A stretch of DNA of 64,000 bases from Tachypleus tridentatus (Eukaryota > Arthropoda > Merostomata > Xiphosura > Limulidae), in NCBI RefSeq assembly GCF_004210375.1, contig NC_134832.1:152517592-152581591 (forward strand), read 5' to 3'. Both the position numbers and the translations under genes were made by a program. The notes under the pieces are model-generated. The model made no database searches and had not been told where the DNA came from. It saw nothing but the letters and a program-made list of their open reading frames with translations. This document shows positions 34,550-47,500 of the stretch, one piece after another (the first letter of the stretch is position 1; the number at the start of each line of letters is the position of its first letter).

Positions 34550-36648
34550 AGTTTAATTCTTTTCTTATTTGGTGTTTTAAGTGTTACTCTAAAAGAAAAT
34601 CGTTGTCGCAGCCCAAAATTTCCTAGCTGTGAAATATAAGAGATGCTTTAGGAATTCACTTTTACTGGAGGTCGCTGGAAAGTGGAGCCTGATAACTCTG
34701 GTTTGCGTTACACATCCCCGGAACAACACGAGTGTCATTACGGGGGTATGGAAACTGTCGCTCACAGGCGTGTGTGTCATTGACATGGAACACTTAAATT
34801 GATCAATTTAGCCTCTGAGAACTTTTCTCAAACGTCTTTAGTCACATGTTGGTGTTTATGTCTTCTTTATATTTCTTTCGGACCTACTTTCGCAAAATCT
34901 GGTATTTTACCTCGTTACACAGGCTCACATCCCATCACTTACAGATGTGTGTGCAGAATTTAGATTTTAACACGAGCTTGCATCGGGATTAGAATTATTT
35001 AATATTCACCTTCTTTTATTCGTCATTTGGCTATACACATTAATTTACCTGTGTTTATTAACGTGTATTTTGGTTTCCATCGGGAGAAGTCGTGTACTCG
35101 CCTTCGTCTCCCCTACGACAAAATAGTATTAAACGCTGGTTACCGTCTAGTGGGAGTGCCTCAGAAGTCGCTCTTTTGTCTCTCGCTAAAGAAGTGTATG
35201 GATATTAATGAAAGTACGTTGCAAAAACTGGGAATAATTCTCTGACGTTATAGAAACAGAATGAATAAAGGAACAGCACCTGTCACACTCGGCTACTACC
35301 GTTCGCGAGTCGGAAGCGTGCCACGTATCGAGTTCCTACTTATCTGAAACGTTTCCTTCGCGTTTTGCTTTCACTGCTATGTTTTCAATTTTGCTTTTAC
35401 TGTTTTGTAACTTTTTTTTCTTGTTGTTTCTACTCACCTATTTTGTTTTATACCCAATAGCAAAGACTCTTGTCGTTATTGGAAAGTTAATTTTCAAATG
35501 TACGTACATATAAAATAGATATTTGATTTATAAATAAGGTGTGCAATCGTCGGTGTCTCCGAGTAAAGTCTCTCTCTGCTGGGTTATATTTCTAGACAAA
35601 GTAATTTTACAAAACGTAGCGAACGAACGTTATGTAAGGAAACTCGAAATATTTGTCGCATCGCCTTTTCTGTGTAGCAGACAGATCCCTCGACAATTGC
35701 TTTTTCTTAGGCAAAACGTGCACGAGCGAGACAATTTTGTGAAATAGGGAAACGTTTTAAATTCCATCTGTATAAGACTGCCTTAGATTGATGTGGGCTG
35801 GATCTACTCATTAACGAAGTTTATGTTTTGTAGATTTCGCACCCTTTGTGCATTCGAAGATCGACCCGCGAAGATAGTTTATTTCTTCTTCAATATACGT
35901 CTGATTGAGGGGTTTGGTTTAAAGTGAAATGGAACGCGGCTCACGCCATGCTTAGAGAGCTGCTACTTTTCTTCAACGATATTTCTAGACAAAGTAATTT
36001 TACAAAACGTAGCGAACGAACGTTATGTAAGGAAACTCGAAATATTTGTCGCATCGCCTTTTCTGTGTAGCAGAGAGACCTCGACAATTGCTTTTCTTAG
36101 GCAAAACGTGCACGAGCGAGACACGTTGTGAAATAGGGAAACGTTTTAAATTCCATCTGTATAAGACTGCCTTAGATTGATGTGGGCTGGATCTACTCAT
36201 TAACGAAGTTTCTGTTTTGTAGATTTCGCACCCTTTGTGCATTCCGAAGATCGACCCGCTAAGATAGTTTATTTCTTTTTCTCCAATGTACGTCTGATTG
36301 AGGGGTTTGGTTTAAATTGAAATGGAACGCGGCTAACGCCACCTGCTTAGAGAGCTGCTACTTTTCTTGAACGATCGCAGGAAATGAATGTTTGAATTTC
36401 GTTTTCGAAGCGTGTTTTATCAACTGACTTGTTGATGGAAAAGTTGATTAGTTCCTATAACAAAAATGTTTTCCCAACAGTTTACCATAATAAATACCCA
36501 GTATTAAGGCACTTCAATTGAGTCAACCACTTTCTTTCTCTCTTTCGGGAAGGATTTTATCTCTTAAATCAGAAATTGTGAAAAAAGTGAGACGTATCGA
36601 TCAGCTCTTTGCGAGACCTACAAATTTCAACGTGAAAAAAAAAAAAAA
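34550..36648. repeat. 5S intergenic spacer, unit 7 (long form)
   Basis: 2099 bp with two copies of the ~400-bp block, starting near 35588 and 35986. It precedes the first LINE-split 5S gene. Confidence 0.92.
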
Positions 36649-36740
36649 GTCATCATCACCCGGTATTCCCAGGTGGTCACCCTCCCAAGTACTAACCGGG
36701 CCCGCCGTTGCTTAGCTTCGGTGATCGGACGAGAACCGGC
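36649..36740 (-). pseudogene. 5S rRNA gene, 3' part (nt 27-118) beside LINE copy B
   Basis: This retains nt 27-118, that is the whole internal promoter (A box, intermediate element, C box), the 3' half of helix I and the T-run terminator. It joins the poly(A) end of the LINE directly at nt 27. The first 13 nt (gacgagaaccggc on the plus strand, 36728-36740) are duplicated at 42253-42265 on the other side of the insertion. Confidence 0.96.
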
Positions 36741-37016
36741 TTTTTTTTTTTTTTCTCTTTATTTATCCCACCTCAACGAGGGGGTATACACAGAAATACA
36801 ACAAATAAAACACAAGTTAATGAATTAGCATGTAACAATAACTCTATAGATTACCATGCTGAAAATTACCACAAAGTTAATAAAATTAAGGAAAAAGAAA
36901 TAAAAGAGGTAATTGGAACAGCAGGTAATCCAACAAACATTATAATGAACATTAACAAACAAGAAATCAATGGATCTTTCATTGGTAACAAAAATATAAT
37001 GAAATAACAACTTATC

Positions 37017-40000
37017 TTAACAACGTACACAAGAATAACCTTGGGCACCTTGGGTTACCAAGCTACCAACATAAGAATACACAGAATAAAAAACATTTAA
37101 TGAGTTATGTAACAAAGATCTATGATAATGAAGATATATATGTCTCCGTACACGCACTTTAAACATGGAAATTAAATGAATGACGCGATTTCGTGCCAAA
37201 GAAACTGAACGAGCAGAACATATAACCTGACGTGCCAAACTTGTAATTAAACGGAATATGTTCCAGCATCTCCTGGTAACGAAGGATGAGATCCCACTAA
37301 GAGGCATCTCCTCCATACCCAGTTTGATATGGGACATCCAAAATAAAATGCCAATAATTTATATACATATGACCACAAGGGCTGTACAAAAGGACATTGG
37401 AAAACAGATGGTCTATGGTTTCTGGCGCCTGGGAACAGAAAGTGCACAACCCTGTGGGATGTCTGTCCATATGTATCAGCTTGACATTTGTGGTAATCGC
37501 CCGCAACCAGAGTAAATAATCCACATCACAAACAAAAAAACCAACAAAAGAAGAATAAGCGTTTTTTACGAATGCGTTTCCAGTCTCCAGGAGGAACAAT
37601 ATCCCCCAGTAGAATGGAGCAGGGAAGTTAGTAGCGAGTGAAAACTGTATATATCCCACCAGTTGCCGCAGAGATAAACCTTGAAAATGAACTCGATTAT
37701 CGGAGTGGTCCAGAAAATATAAATCCACAACACATGTGGACGACGGAAGAGGAGCCGGCTGGGTAGACAAAATCGGCAACCACTCCACAGGCAACGCCTC
37801 CTTGAGCATATGAAAATGTGAAAAATTGTGCGGGCATTGGCCAACGGGTCAGCGTCCGTACACATTTCAATCACTGCCCCCACCGGAAGAAAAGCAGGGA
37901 GCACCTCGTACATTAAATGACGGACCTGAACCAAACCTGCGTTAATAAATTCAGGAAAATGAAATGTTCGGTGGCGAACATCAACAATAGCCGGATTGAA
38001 AACAAAGGTTCATCAAAAATTTGGGGGGAAAGAGGAGCTGGGACAATCCCTTTATCCCCAAGAAGAACCTTCCAGGCATGAAACATTTCCTGAATATAGA
38101 AAGGTAACGATTTCACAAAACGTGGCAAAATACGGCATTGAAGAATCCGAAAGCTTAAAGAGAGATTACCATAACAAGAAAAAAATCCAGAAAGAAGTTG
38201 TCGCAAGGTGGAAGGACAAGAAGCATCCAAACAACGCTGCAACAACTTCAAACGGAATGCGAGTTTACGAGTGTTAACATCAACCAAGTTGATACCTCCA
38301 CAATCATAACTCCGAATCAGAATACCGTATGCCACTTTATGTATACCTCCCCGCCAAATAAAATCCAGTATACATTTGCGAAATCTAGCCTCAAACTGTC
38401 TTGGCAACGGGAGTATATTCAACGGGTACCATAACACCGATGCCACCAAGGAGTTCACCACAAGAGATTTACCCTTTAGCGACAAAGAACGAAATCGCCA
38501 CGACACCAAGACACGAGATACCCTGCGCAATACACCCTGCCACGTATCTTGCAGCATGACATCGAAATTAGAGTGGAAAACTATTCCCAAAATCCGAATA
38601 GGATCCTGGGAAATTCTCAACTCACCAAGGACGAAGTCTGCAGAAGAGGCCAAACACCCAACCCACAAACCCTGACTCTTGGTCCAGTTGATCTTCCCAC
38701 CAGTAGCTTTGCCAAAAGTTTGGCAGACATCCAACACATGCGGCAAAGATTCGGCGTCTCGTAAGGTTAAGGTGGTATCATCAGCATGCTGATAAGTAAG
38801 TGAAGGCGTGGTGAGTAGCACATCACCACCAATACCAGTAATATGTACATTATGGACTAACATATTTCGTAACGGTTCGACACTGAGAACGTAAAGTAGA
38901 GCAGACATGGGGCATCCTTGACGAATACCCCGAGTAATAGCAAAATCATTAGTGAGAAATCCATTAAACTTTACACAACTAGAAATAGAAGTATAGCAAA
39001 GACGAACCCAATGAACAAAAGTAGAACCAAAACCCATACGCAGAAGAAGTTGAAATAGATAGTCATAGGCCACCCGATCAAAAGCTTGCATCTGATCGAG
39101 CTTCAAAAAGATTCCACCCTGGCCGGTACGTGCTAAAGATTGCAATAGCAAAACGAGTGTTAATGGAGTATCAGCAACGTCCCGTCCAGGTATACACCCG
39201 GATTGGTCATCTGAAACTAAACTGGAGATCACAGACGAAAGGCGACGAGCCAGCACTTTGGCCAAAAGCTTATAGTCAGTACAAAGCAATGTCAAAGGCC
39301 GGCTGTTAGCCGCCAACCGTCGATCCCCCCCTTTCGGGATAGGAACAATTACCCCAGAACACATTGTACGGAGCAACTGTGGAGAGTGAAACAGTTGAGA
39401 CAAGACAGATAAAAAGTCGTCAACAAAAGAGGTAGAAAATATTTGAAAATTCGGAGGTAAAACCATCCAAACCAGGAGATTTGCCCAGCGGTAAACTGTC
39501 TAAAGCAGCGATAACTTCCGGAACCGTGAATGGAGCATCACAAATATTAGCTTGTTCACTGGAAAGAGTTCGATCAACAAATGAGAGAACTAAATCTATG
39601 TCTGCCTGCAGAACGATATCCTTAGAGTACAGTGCGGAATAATACTGATGTAAAACAGCAGCGATATCTTCCACACCGGACACCTCCACACCCCTATCAG
39701 TGAGCATGGATCTAAACTCAATTCTGCTTTGACGGACCTTTTCCATACGAAGAAAGTAAGATGTAGATCTCTCACCCTCCTCAAACCAACGAATATGAGA
39801 TCGAATCCTCGCCCCCTCTATGGTATCGTGATCCAAAGTCTCCAATGCATCTTCAAGTTCATACAATTTGACCTTAGATCTACCAGGGAAACGGGTCAGT
39901 TTTCGAAGCTCACGATTGATGGACGACTCAAGCTGACATTTGCGAGAACGGGATGCCCGCGCACGAAGAATCGAATAACGCTCGGTAAGTATACGGAACG

Positions 40001-40872
40001 CGCATTTCAATTGTTCATACCATTTAATTTTATCAGTCCCATAAACTGACCAACTACGACTTCTGGCGATCAACAGCTTAATGGCTTTCACATATTCGGC
40101 ATCCCTCAATAACTGGTTATTGAAGTGCCAGAAATTAGGACCTCTGACAATTGGTCGCAGAGTAAGGTCGAAGCCCAATAAAGCGTGATCTGTAGCAGGA
40201 AACCACAACGTACGGAAACGTTGGACAGTCCCCTGCAAGGTAGAAGAAAGCAAAACCCTGTCAATACGTGACGACATCATCTCACCATTAACAAAACGCT
40301 TCCATGTGAAACCAGGTGTAGTCGGCGATATGAGTGAATGCGCATCAAGCAAATCAAACCTATTAAGAAACTGGACAAAGCCGAACGGCTGGCGTCTCGG
40401 TAGAAACGGACCGGAAATCGATCGCGTGCCACATCCACCACACAATTAAAATCTCCCACAACAAGCAATCCTGTGCAACCATCCAAACAATACTCCAAGT
40501 TTTGGAAAAATTCCGTCGCTCGGAGATATCGCGAGGAGCGTACACAGATGATAACAGATAAGACAAAGACTCGAAACTGAATTTGACTGTCAGAACCCTA
40601 CCCACCCCATCAGAAGAAACGAATGTAACATTATCACACAAAAACTGCTGTACCAAGATGGCAACCCCTTGTCGGCCAGAAGTAGAATTATTAAAAAAAG
40701 CTACACCTGGCCAAAATTTCAGAACGACATCAGGAAAATCATCAGTAAAAAACGTTTCCTGTAAACAAACAACATCAAAATTAGTAACAAAGTAATCCAG
40801 ATAATAAGACAGCTTACTAATATTACGCAACCCATTACAATTCAAAACTCCCACCCTTAGTAAATGTACCAT
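37017..40872 (-). pseudogene. LINE copy B ORF2: endonuclease-reverse transcriptase, frame-broken
   Basis: ORF2 of roughly 1285 codons, with about five frame breaks, mostly in homopolymers where copy C is open. The N-terminal apurinic endonuclease shows LNCNGL, CLQETFF, VYAPRD, VVGDFNCVVD, SSRIDRVLL and DHALLGF. The reverse transcriptase shows SPGLDGFTSEF, PLTLLCTDYKLLAKVL, LDQMQAFDRV (motif A), IRQGCPMSALLYVL (B), QHADDTTL (C), GGKINWTKSQ (D) and RILGIVF (E). A C-terminal finger reads CTFC, then a histidine and cysteine (CX2CX8HX4C). The start is placed at the Met just before LLRVGVLN. An in-frame Met 17 codons earlier would add a hydrophobic stretch. Activity of the finger and endonuclease in target choice is inferred from related LINEs. 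Confidence 0.93.
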
Positions 40873-41035
40873 GCTAAAGAGAAAGTAAAGGTACAAGAAT
40901 TGAAAGGAAACTGTCACAAACACAAAAATAACAAGAATAAATGTAAAGATCTAAGCAAATATGCACAAAGTTCAAATAACAATAAATGACAGTCTTACAC
41001 GAACTGAAACAAACAAACTGTCACAAAAAACACAT

Positions 41036-42131
41036 TTAAGGCTGCGACACCGCCTTCGCCTTCGCCCGAGATATCCGTAGTATTGGCACGTCCGACACCC
41101 GTTTTCGTCCACTGCCCTTCTTAGAAGTGTCACCAGGAGACATTGCCACCACACTAGCATACCTCCAACGACGAGGAAGAGGCACCTCCACATCGCCGGC
41201 GGTACTCACACCACTAACCGGAAGTGGCGGGAAGTGACGATCAAAATTGCGACTTGCAGCAGGGGGGTGACTACTTGCCCGTTCCTGGCCCCACCAGAAA
41301 CCGTCGATCGTCGGGCAGAAACATCGTCCACCACCCGATGGGTAGCTGCAGCCTTCTTTGAAAGGGGAACCTCCGAATCAACGCGTGGACAAACAGAAAT
41401 GGTGTCAACATCATGAGGCACTGCACGAGAGGGAGCAGCCGTGTCTACTTTAGCGGCGTCACAAGAAGTAGTAGGCGTGGCCACTTCAGCGTCGTCACTA
41501 GAGGAAGTTCGAGGAACAACAAGCTTGGGACAACGTTGACGGACGTGTCCCTGCATATGACAATGTCGGCATATAAATTGGGGGCAATCGCGATATAGAT
41601 GATCCGCCCCAAACATAAATTACATACTTTTGACTGGCGATCATGCTTCACTTTTACCAATACCGCCTTGCCCAAAGGATCAAAAACTTTTACTACGTAC
41701 GGCAAAGAGATACACTTCTCACTAAAACACACACGAACATGGCGTATACCTAAGTATATGCCCTGGTCCCTCTTCCACACAATAGGGCTTTTCACCTCAC
41801 AATCATAATCTTTAAGTTTATTTAGAATAATATCATCGTCGATATATTCGGGTACGTCCATAAATGACACAGTAATAGTACGTTTAGTGACACCATTAGC
41901 CGAACAGTGCACACCATTTACAGTTAGACCAGCATCTATAGCCAGGTCCACATCGTCGGGAAGAACAAAAGTTACCTCATATCCACCCGGGCGAGGAACT
42001 ACGGCAGTGACCGAAGCAGCACCAAACGTAGAAATAACAGAATGGATAACGTCCCCATGGCTTGAAGTTGTCGTTTCCACAAAAACTGTACGACGCATAA
42101 CTTCCATGACCTTCTTGGTTGATGAAGACAT
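41036..42131 (-). pseudogene. LINE copy B ORF1: RRM-like and CCHC RNA-binding protein
   Basis: ORF1 of about 365 codons starting MSSSTKKVMEV. The middle part (VSFMDVPEYIDDD, then HVRVCF) looks like an RRM-type fold as in Tx1/L1-type ORF1 proteins. Two CCHC knuckles follow, CNLCLGADHLYRDC and CRHCHMQGHVRQRC, both CX2CX4HX4C. The C-terminus is Ser/Thr-rich then basic (KKGSGRKR), ending at the stop 41036-41038. The frame is broken near the second half of the first knuckle and again in a G run near 41266. The expected role is binding the element RNA to form the ribonucleoprotein. Confidence 0.9.
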
Positions 42132-42252
42132 CGTCAAACAACTTGGAAAAATAAAAATCTAGCAAAAAAAAAAGAACTACACGCTCACTAGGCTTAGCTG
42201 TTAAATTTACACTAAGGCAATGAGGAGCTCGAAAAACACGTCTGTACTCGTT

Positions 42253-42291
42253 GACGAGAACCGGCGCTTTCAACGTGGTATGAACGATGAC
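42253..42291 (-). pseudogene. 5S rRNA gene, 5' part (nt 1-39) beside LINE copy B
   Basis: First 39 nt of the 5S gene, ending at the LINE 5' end. It lacks all internal promoter elements, so it should not direct polymerase III transcription of the element by itself. Its last 13 nt are one half of the target duplication. Confidence 0.96.
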
Positions 42292-44221
42292 AGTTTAATT
42301 TTCTTTCTTATTTGGTGTTTTAAGTGTTACTCTAAAAGAAAATCGTTGTCGCAGCCCAAAATTTCCTAGCTGTGAAATATAAGAGATGCTTTAGGAATTC
42401 ACTTTTACTGGAGGTCGCTGGAAAGTGGAGCCTGATAACTCTGGTTTGCGTTACACATCCCCGGAACAACACGAGTGTCATTACGGGGGTATGGAAACTG
42501 TCGCTCACAGGTGTGTGTCATTGACATGGAACACTTAAATTGATCAATTTAGCCTCTGAGAACTTTTCTCAAACGTCTTTAGTCACATGTTGGTGTTTAT
42601 GTCTTCTTTATATTTCTTTCGGACCTACTTTCGCAAAATCTGGTATTTTACTCTCGTTACACAGGCTCACATCCCATCACTTACAGATGTGTGTGCAGAA
42701 TTTAGATTTTAACACGAGCTTGCATCGGGATTAGAATTATTTAATATTCACCTTCTTTTATTCGTCATTTGGCTATACACATTAATTTACCTGTGTTTAT
42801 TAACGTGTATTTTGGTTTCCATCGGGAGAAGTCGTGTGTACTCGCCTCGTCTCCCCTACAACAAAATAGTATTAAACGCTGGTTACCGTCTAGTGGGAGT
42901 GCCTCAGAAGTCGCTCTTTTGTCTCTCGCTAAAGAAGTGTATGGATATTAATGAAAGTACGTTGCAAAACTGGGAATAATTCTCTGACGTTATAGAAACA
43001 GAATGAATAAAGGAACAGCACCTGTCACACTCGGCTACTACCGTTCGCGAGTCGGAAGCGTGCCACGTACCGAGTTCCTACTTATCTGAAGACGTTTCCT
43101 TCGCGTTTTGCTTTCACTGCTATGTTTTCAATTTTGCTTTTACTGTTTTGTAACTTTTTTTTTCTTGTTGTTTCTACTCACCTATTTTGTTTTATACCCA
43201 ATAGCAAAGACTCTTGTCGTTATTGGAAAGTTAATTTTCAAATGTACATACATATAAAATAGATATTTGATTTATAAATAAGGTGTGCAATCGTCGGTGT
43301 CTCCGAGTGAAGTCTCTCTCTGCTGGGTTATATTTCTAGACAAAGTAATTTTACAAAACGTAGCGAACGAACGTTATGTAAGGAAACTCGAAATATTTGT
43401 CGCATCGCCTTTTCTGTGTAGCAGACAGATCCCTCGACAATTGCTTTTCTTAGGCAAAACGTGCACGAGCGAGACAATTTTGTGAAATAGGGAAACGTTT
43501 TAAATTCCATCTGTATAAGACTGCCTTAGATTGATGTGGGCTGGATCTACTCATTAACGAAGTTTATGTTTTGTAGAAGTTTCGACCCGCGAAGATGTAT
43601 ACGTCTGATTGAGGTTTAAAGTGAATGGAACGCGGCTCGCACCTACTTTTCTTGTGACATTAGCGAACGAACGTTATGTAAGGAAAGAAATATTTGTCGA
43701 CCTTTTCGCAGACAGAGACCTCGACAATTGTTTGCACGAGCGAGACAATTTTTTAGGGAAACGTTTTAAATTCCATCTAAGACTGCCTTAGATTGATACG
43801 ATCTCTCATTGAGTTTCTGTTTTGTAGATTTCGCACCCTTTGTGCATTCCGAAGATTAAGATAGTTTCCAAACGTCTGATTGTTTGGTTTAAAAATGGAA
43901 CGCGGCTCACGCCACCTGCTTAGAGAGCTGCTACTTTTCTTGAACGATCGCAGGAAATGAATGTTTGAATTTCGTTTTCGAAGCGTGTTTTATCAACTGA
44001 CTTGTTGATGGAAAAGTTGATTAGTTCCTATAACAAAAATGTTTTCCCAACAGTTTACCATTATAAATACCTAGTATTAAGGCACTTCAATTGAGTCAAC
44101 CACTTTCTTTCTCTCTTTCGGGAAGGATTTTTATCTCTTAAATCAGAAATTGTGAAAAAAAGTAAGAGGTATCGATCAGCTCTTTGCGAGACCTACAAAT
44201 TTCAACGTGAAAAAAAAAAAA
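42292..44221. repeat. 5S intergenic spacer, unit 8 (second block abbreviated)
   Basis: 1930 bp. The first ~400-bp block starts near 43337. The second is abbreviated, with many short deletions between about 43575 and 43900, similar in kind to units 3 and 5. Confidence 0.88.
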
Positions 44222-44313
44222 GTCATCATCACCCGGTATTCCCAGGTGGTCACCCTCCCAAGTACTAACCGGGCCCGCCGTTGCTTAGCTTCGGTGATCG
44301 GACGAGAACCGGC
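44222..44313 (-). pseudogene. 5S rRNA gene, 3' part (nt 27-118) beside LINE copy C
   Basis: Same split as at 36649-36740: complete internal promoter and terminator, with the first 27-39 nt duplicated on the far side of the LINE (44301-44313 and 49822-49834). It is joined to a poly(A) of about 20 on the minus strand. Confidence 0.96.
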
Positions 44314-44586
44314 TTTTTTTTTTTTTTTTTTCTTTATTTATCCCACCTCAACGAGGGGGTATACACAGAAATACAACAAATAAAACACAAGTTAATGAAT
44401 TAGCATGTAACAATAACTCTATAGATTACCATGCTGAAAATTACCACAAAGTTAATAAAATTAAGGAAAAAGAAATAAAAGAGGTAATTGGAACAGCAGG
44501 TAATCCAACAAACATTATAATGAACATTAACAAACAAGAAATCAATGGATCTTTCATTGGTAACAAAAATATAATGAAATAACAAC

Positions 44587-47500
44587 TTATCTTAACAACG
44601 TACACAAGAAATAACCTTGGGCACCTTGGGTTACCAAGCTACCAACATAAGAATACACAGAATAAAAAACATTTAATGAGTTATGTAACAAAGATCTATG
44701 ATAATGAAGATATATATGTCTCCGTACACGCACTTTAAACATGGAAATTAAATGAATGACGCGATTTCGTGCCAAAGAAACTGAACGAGCAGAACATATA
44801 ACCTGACGTGCCAAACTTGTAATTAAACGGAATATGTTCCAGCATCTCCTGGTAACGAAGGATGAGATCCCACTAAGAGGCATCTCCTCCATACCCAGTT
44901 TGATATGGGACATCCAAAATAAAATGCCAATAATTTATATACATATGACCACAAGGGCTGTACAAAAGGACATTGGAAAAACAGATGGTCTATGGTTTCC
45001 GGCGCCTGGGAACAGAAAGTGCACAACCCTGTGGGATGTCTGTCCATATGTATCAGCTTGACATTTGTGGTAATCGCCCGCAACCAGAGTAAATAATCCA
45101 CATCACAAACAAAAAAACCCACAAAAGAAGAATAAGCGTTTTTACGAATGCGTTTCCAGTCTCCAGGAGGAACAATATCCCCCCAGTAGAATGGAGCAGG
45201 GAAATTAGTAGCGAGTGAAAACTGTAAATATCCCACCAGTTGCCGCACAGATAAACCTTGAAAATGAACTCGATTATCGGAGTGGTCCAGAAAATATAAA
45301 TCCACAACACATGTGGACGACGGAAGAGGAGCCGGCTGGGTAGACAAAATCGGCAACCACTCCACAGGCAACGCCTCCTTGAGCATATGAAAATGTGAAA
45401 AAATTGTGCGGGCATTGGCCAACGGGTCAGCGTCCGTACACATTTCAATCACTGCCCCCACCGGAAGAAAAGCAGGGAGCACCTCGTACATTAAATGACG
45501 GACCTGAACCAAACCTGCGTTAATAAATTCAGGAAAATGAAATGTTCGGTGGCGAACATCAACAATAGCCGGATTGAAAAACAAAGGTTCATCAAAATTT
45601 GGGGAAAGAGGAGCTGGGACAATCCCTTTATCCCCAAGAAGAACCTTCCAGGCATGAAACATTTCCTGAATATAGAAAGGTAACGATTTCACAAAACGTG
45701 GCAAAATACGGCATTGAAGAATCCGAAAGCTTAAAGAGAGATTACCATAACAAGAAAAAAATCCAGAAAGAAGTTGTCGCAAGGTGGAAGGACAAGAAGC
45801 ATCCAAACAACGCTGCAACAACTTCAAACGGAATGCGAGTTTACGAGTGTTAACATCAACCAAGTTGATACCTCCACAATCATAACTCCGAATCAGAATA
45901 CCGTATGCCACTTTATGTATACCTCCCCGCCAAATAAAATCCAGTATACATTTGCGAAATCGAGCCTCAAACTGTCTTGGCAACGGGAGTATATTCAACG
46001 GGTACCATAACACCGATGCCACCAAGGAGTTCACCACAAGAGATTTACCCTTTAGCGACAAAGAACGAAATCGCCACGACACCAAGACACGAGATACCCT
46101 GCGCAATACACCCTGCCACGTATCTTGCAGCATGACATCGAAATTAGAGTGGAAAACTATTCCCAAAATCCGAATAGGATCCTGGGAAATTCTCAACTCA
46201 CCAAGGACGAAGTCTGCAGAAGAGGCCAAACACCCAACCCACAAACCCTGACTCTTGGTCCAGTTGATCTTCCCACCAGTAGCTTTGCCAAAAGTTTGGC
46301 AGACATCCAACACATGCGGCAAAGATTCGGCGTCTCGTAAGGTTAAGGTGGTATCATCAGCATGCTGATAAGTAAGTGAAGGCGTGGTGAGTAGCACATC
46401 ACCACCAATACCAGTAATATGTACATTATGGACTAACATATTTCGTAACGGTTCGACACTGAGAACGTAAAGTAGAGCAGACATGGGGCATCCTTGACGA
46501 ATACCCCGAGTAATAGCAAAATCATTAGTGAGAAATCCATTAAACTTTACACAACTAGAAATAGAAGTATAGCAAAGACGAACCCAATGAACAAAAGTAG
46601 AACCAAAACCCATACGCAGAAGAAGTTGAAATAGATAGTCATAGGCCACCCGATCAAAGGCTTGCATCTGATCGAGCTTCAAAAAGATTCCACCCTGGCC
46701 GGTACGTGCTAAAGATTGCAATAGCAAAACGAGTGTTAATGGAGTATCAGCAACGTCCCGTCCAGGTATACACCCGGATTGGTCATCTGAAACTAAACTG
46801 GAGATCACAGACGAAAGGCGACGAGCCAGCACTTTGGCCAAAAGCTTATAGTCAGTACAAAGCAATGTCAAAGGCCGGCTGTTAGCCGCCAACCGTCGAT
46901 CCCCCCTTTCGGGATAGGAACAATTACCCCAGAACACATTGTACGGAGCAACTGTGGAGAGTGGAACAGTTGAGACAAGACAGATAAAAGTCGTCAACAA
47001 AAGAGGGAGAAAATATTTGAAAAATTCGGAGGTAAAACCATCCAAACCAGGAGATTTGCCCAGCGGTAAACTGTCTAAAGCAGCGATAACTTCCGGAACC
47101 GTGAATGGAGCATCACAAATATTAGCTTGTTCACTGGAAAGAGTTCGATCAACAAATGAGAGAACTAAATCTATGTCTGCCTGCAGAACGATATCCTTAG
47201 AGTACAGTGCGGAATAATACTGATGTAAAACAGCAGCGATATCTTCCACACCGGACACCTCCACACCCTATCAGTGAGCATGGATCGAAACTCAATTCTG
47301 CTTTGACGGACCTTTTCCATACGAAGAAAGTAAGACGTAGATCTCTCACCCTCCTCAAACCAACGAATATGAGATCGAATCCTCGCCCCTCTATGGTATC
47401 GTGATCCAAAGTCTCCAATGCATCTTCAAGTTCATACAATTTGACCTTAGACTTACCAGGGAAACGGGACAGTTTTCGAAGCTCACGATTGATGGACGAC

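Larger units (their letters stand above)
36741..42252 (-). mobile_element. 5S-targeting LINE (Tx1-clade-like), copy B, full length
   Basis: 5512 bp, in the same orientation as the 5S gene it splits. Minus-strand order is a leader starting aacgagtacagacg, ORF1, a short spacer, ORF2, a ~270-bp 3' UTR and poly(A). It is flanked by a 13-bp target duplication (plus strand gacgagaaccggc), equal to 5S nt 27-39. There are no LTRs. The combination of an ORF1 with CCHC knuckles, an apurinic endonuclease, a DQ..AFDRV motif A and exact insertion in an RNA gene fits the Tx1 clade. The 5S-specific family called Mutsu in fish is the nearest named analogue I know. It differs from copy C mainly by single-base indels. 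Confidence 0.95.

Noticed and set aside
26369-36715. Recurrent 60-80-codon frames in the 5S spacers on both strands
   Set aside because: They appear or vanish with single-base changes between units and show no conserved protein. They are products of the tandem array.
36741-36760. Long poly(T) at the LINE/5S border as an assembly artefact
   Set aside because: It is the expected poly(A) tail of a LINE on the minus strand and occurs at the same junction in three copies.
37996-38764. Plus-strand open frames inside the LINE copies (also 45599-46340 and 53069-53695)
   Set aside because: They lie antisense to ORF2, repeat in each copy as shadows of the real frame, and have no independent domain.
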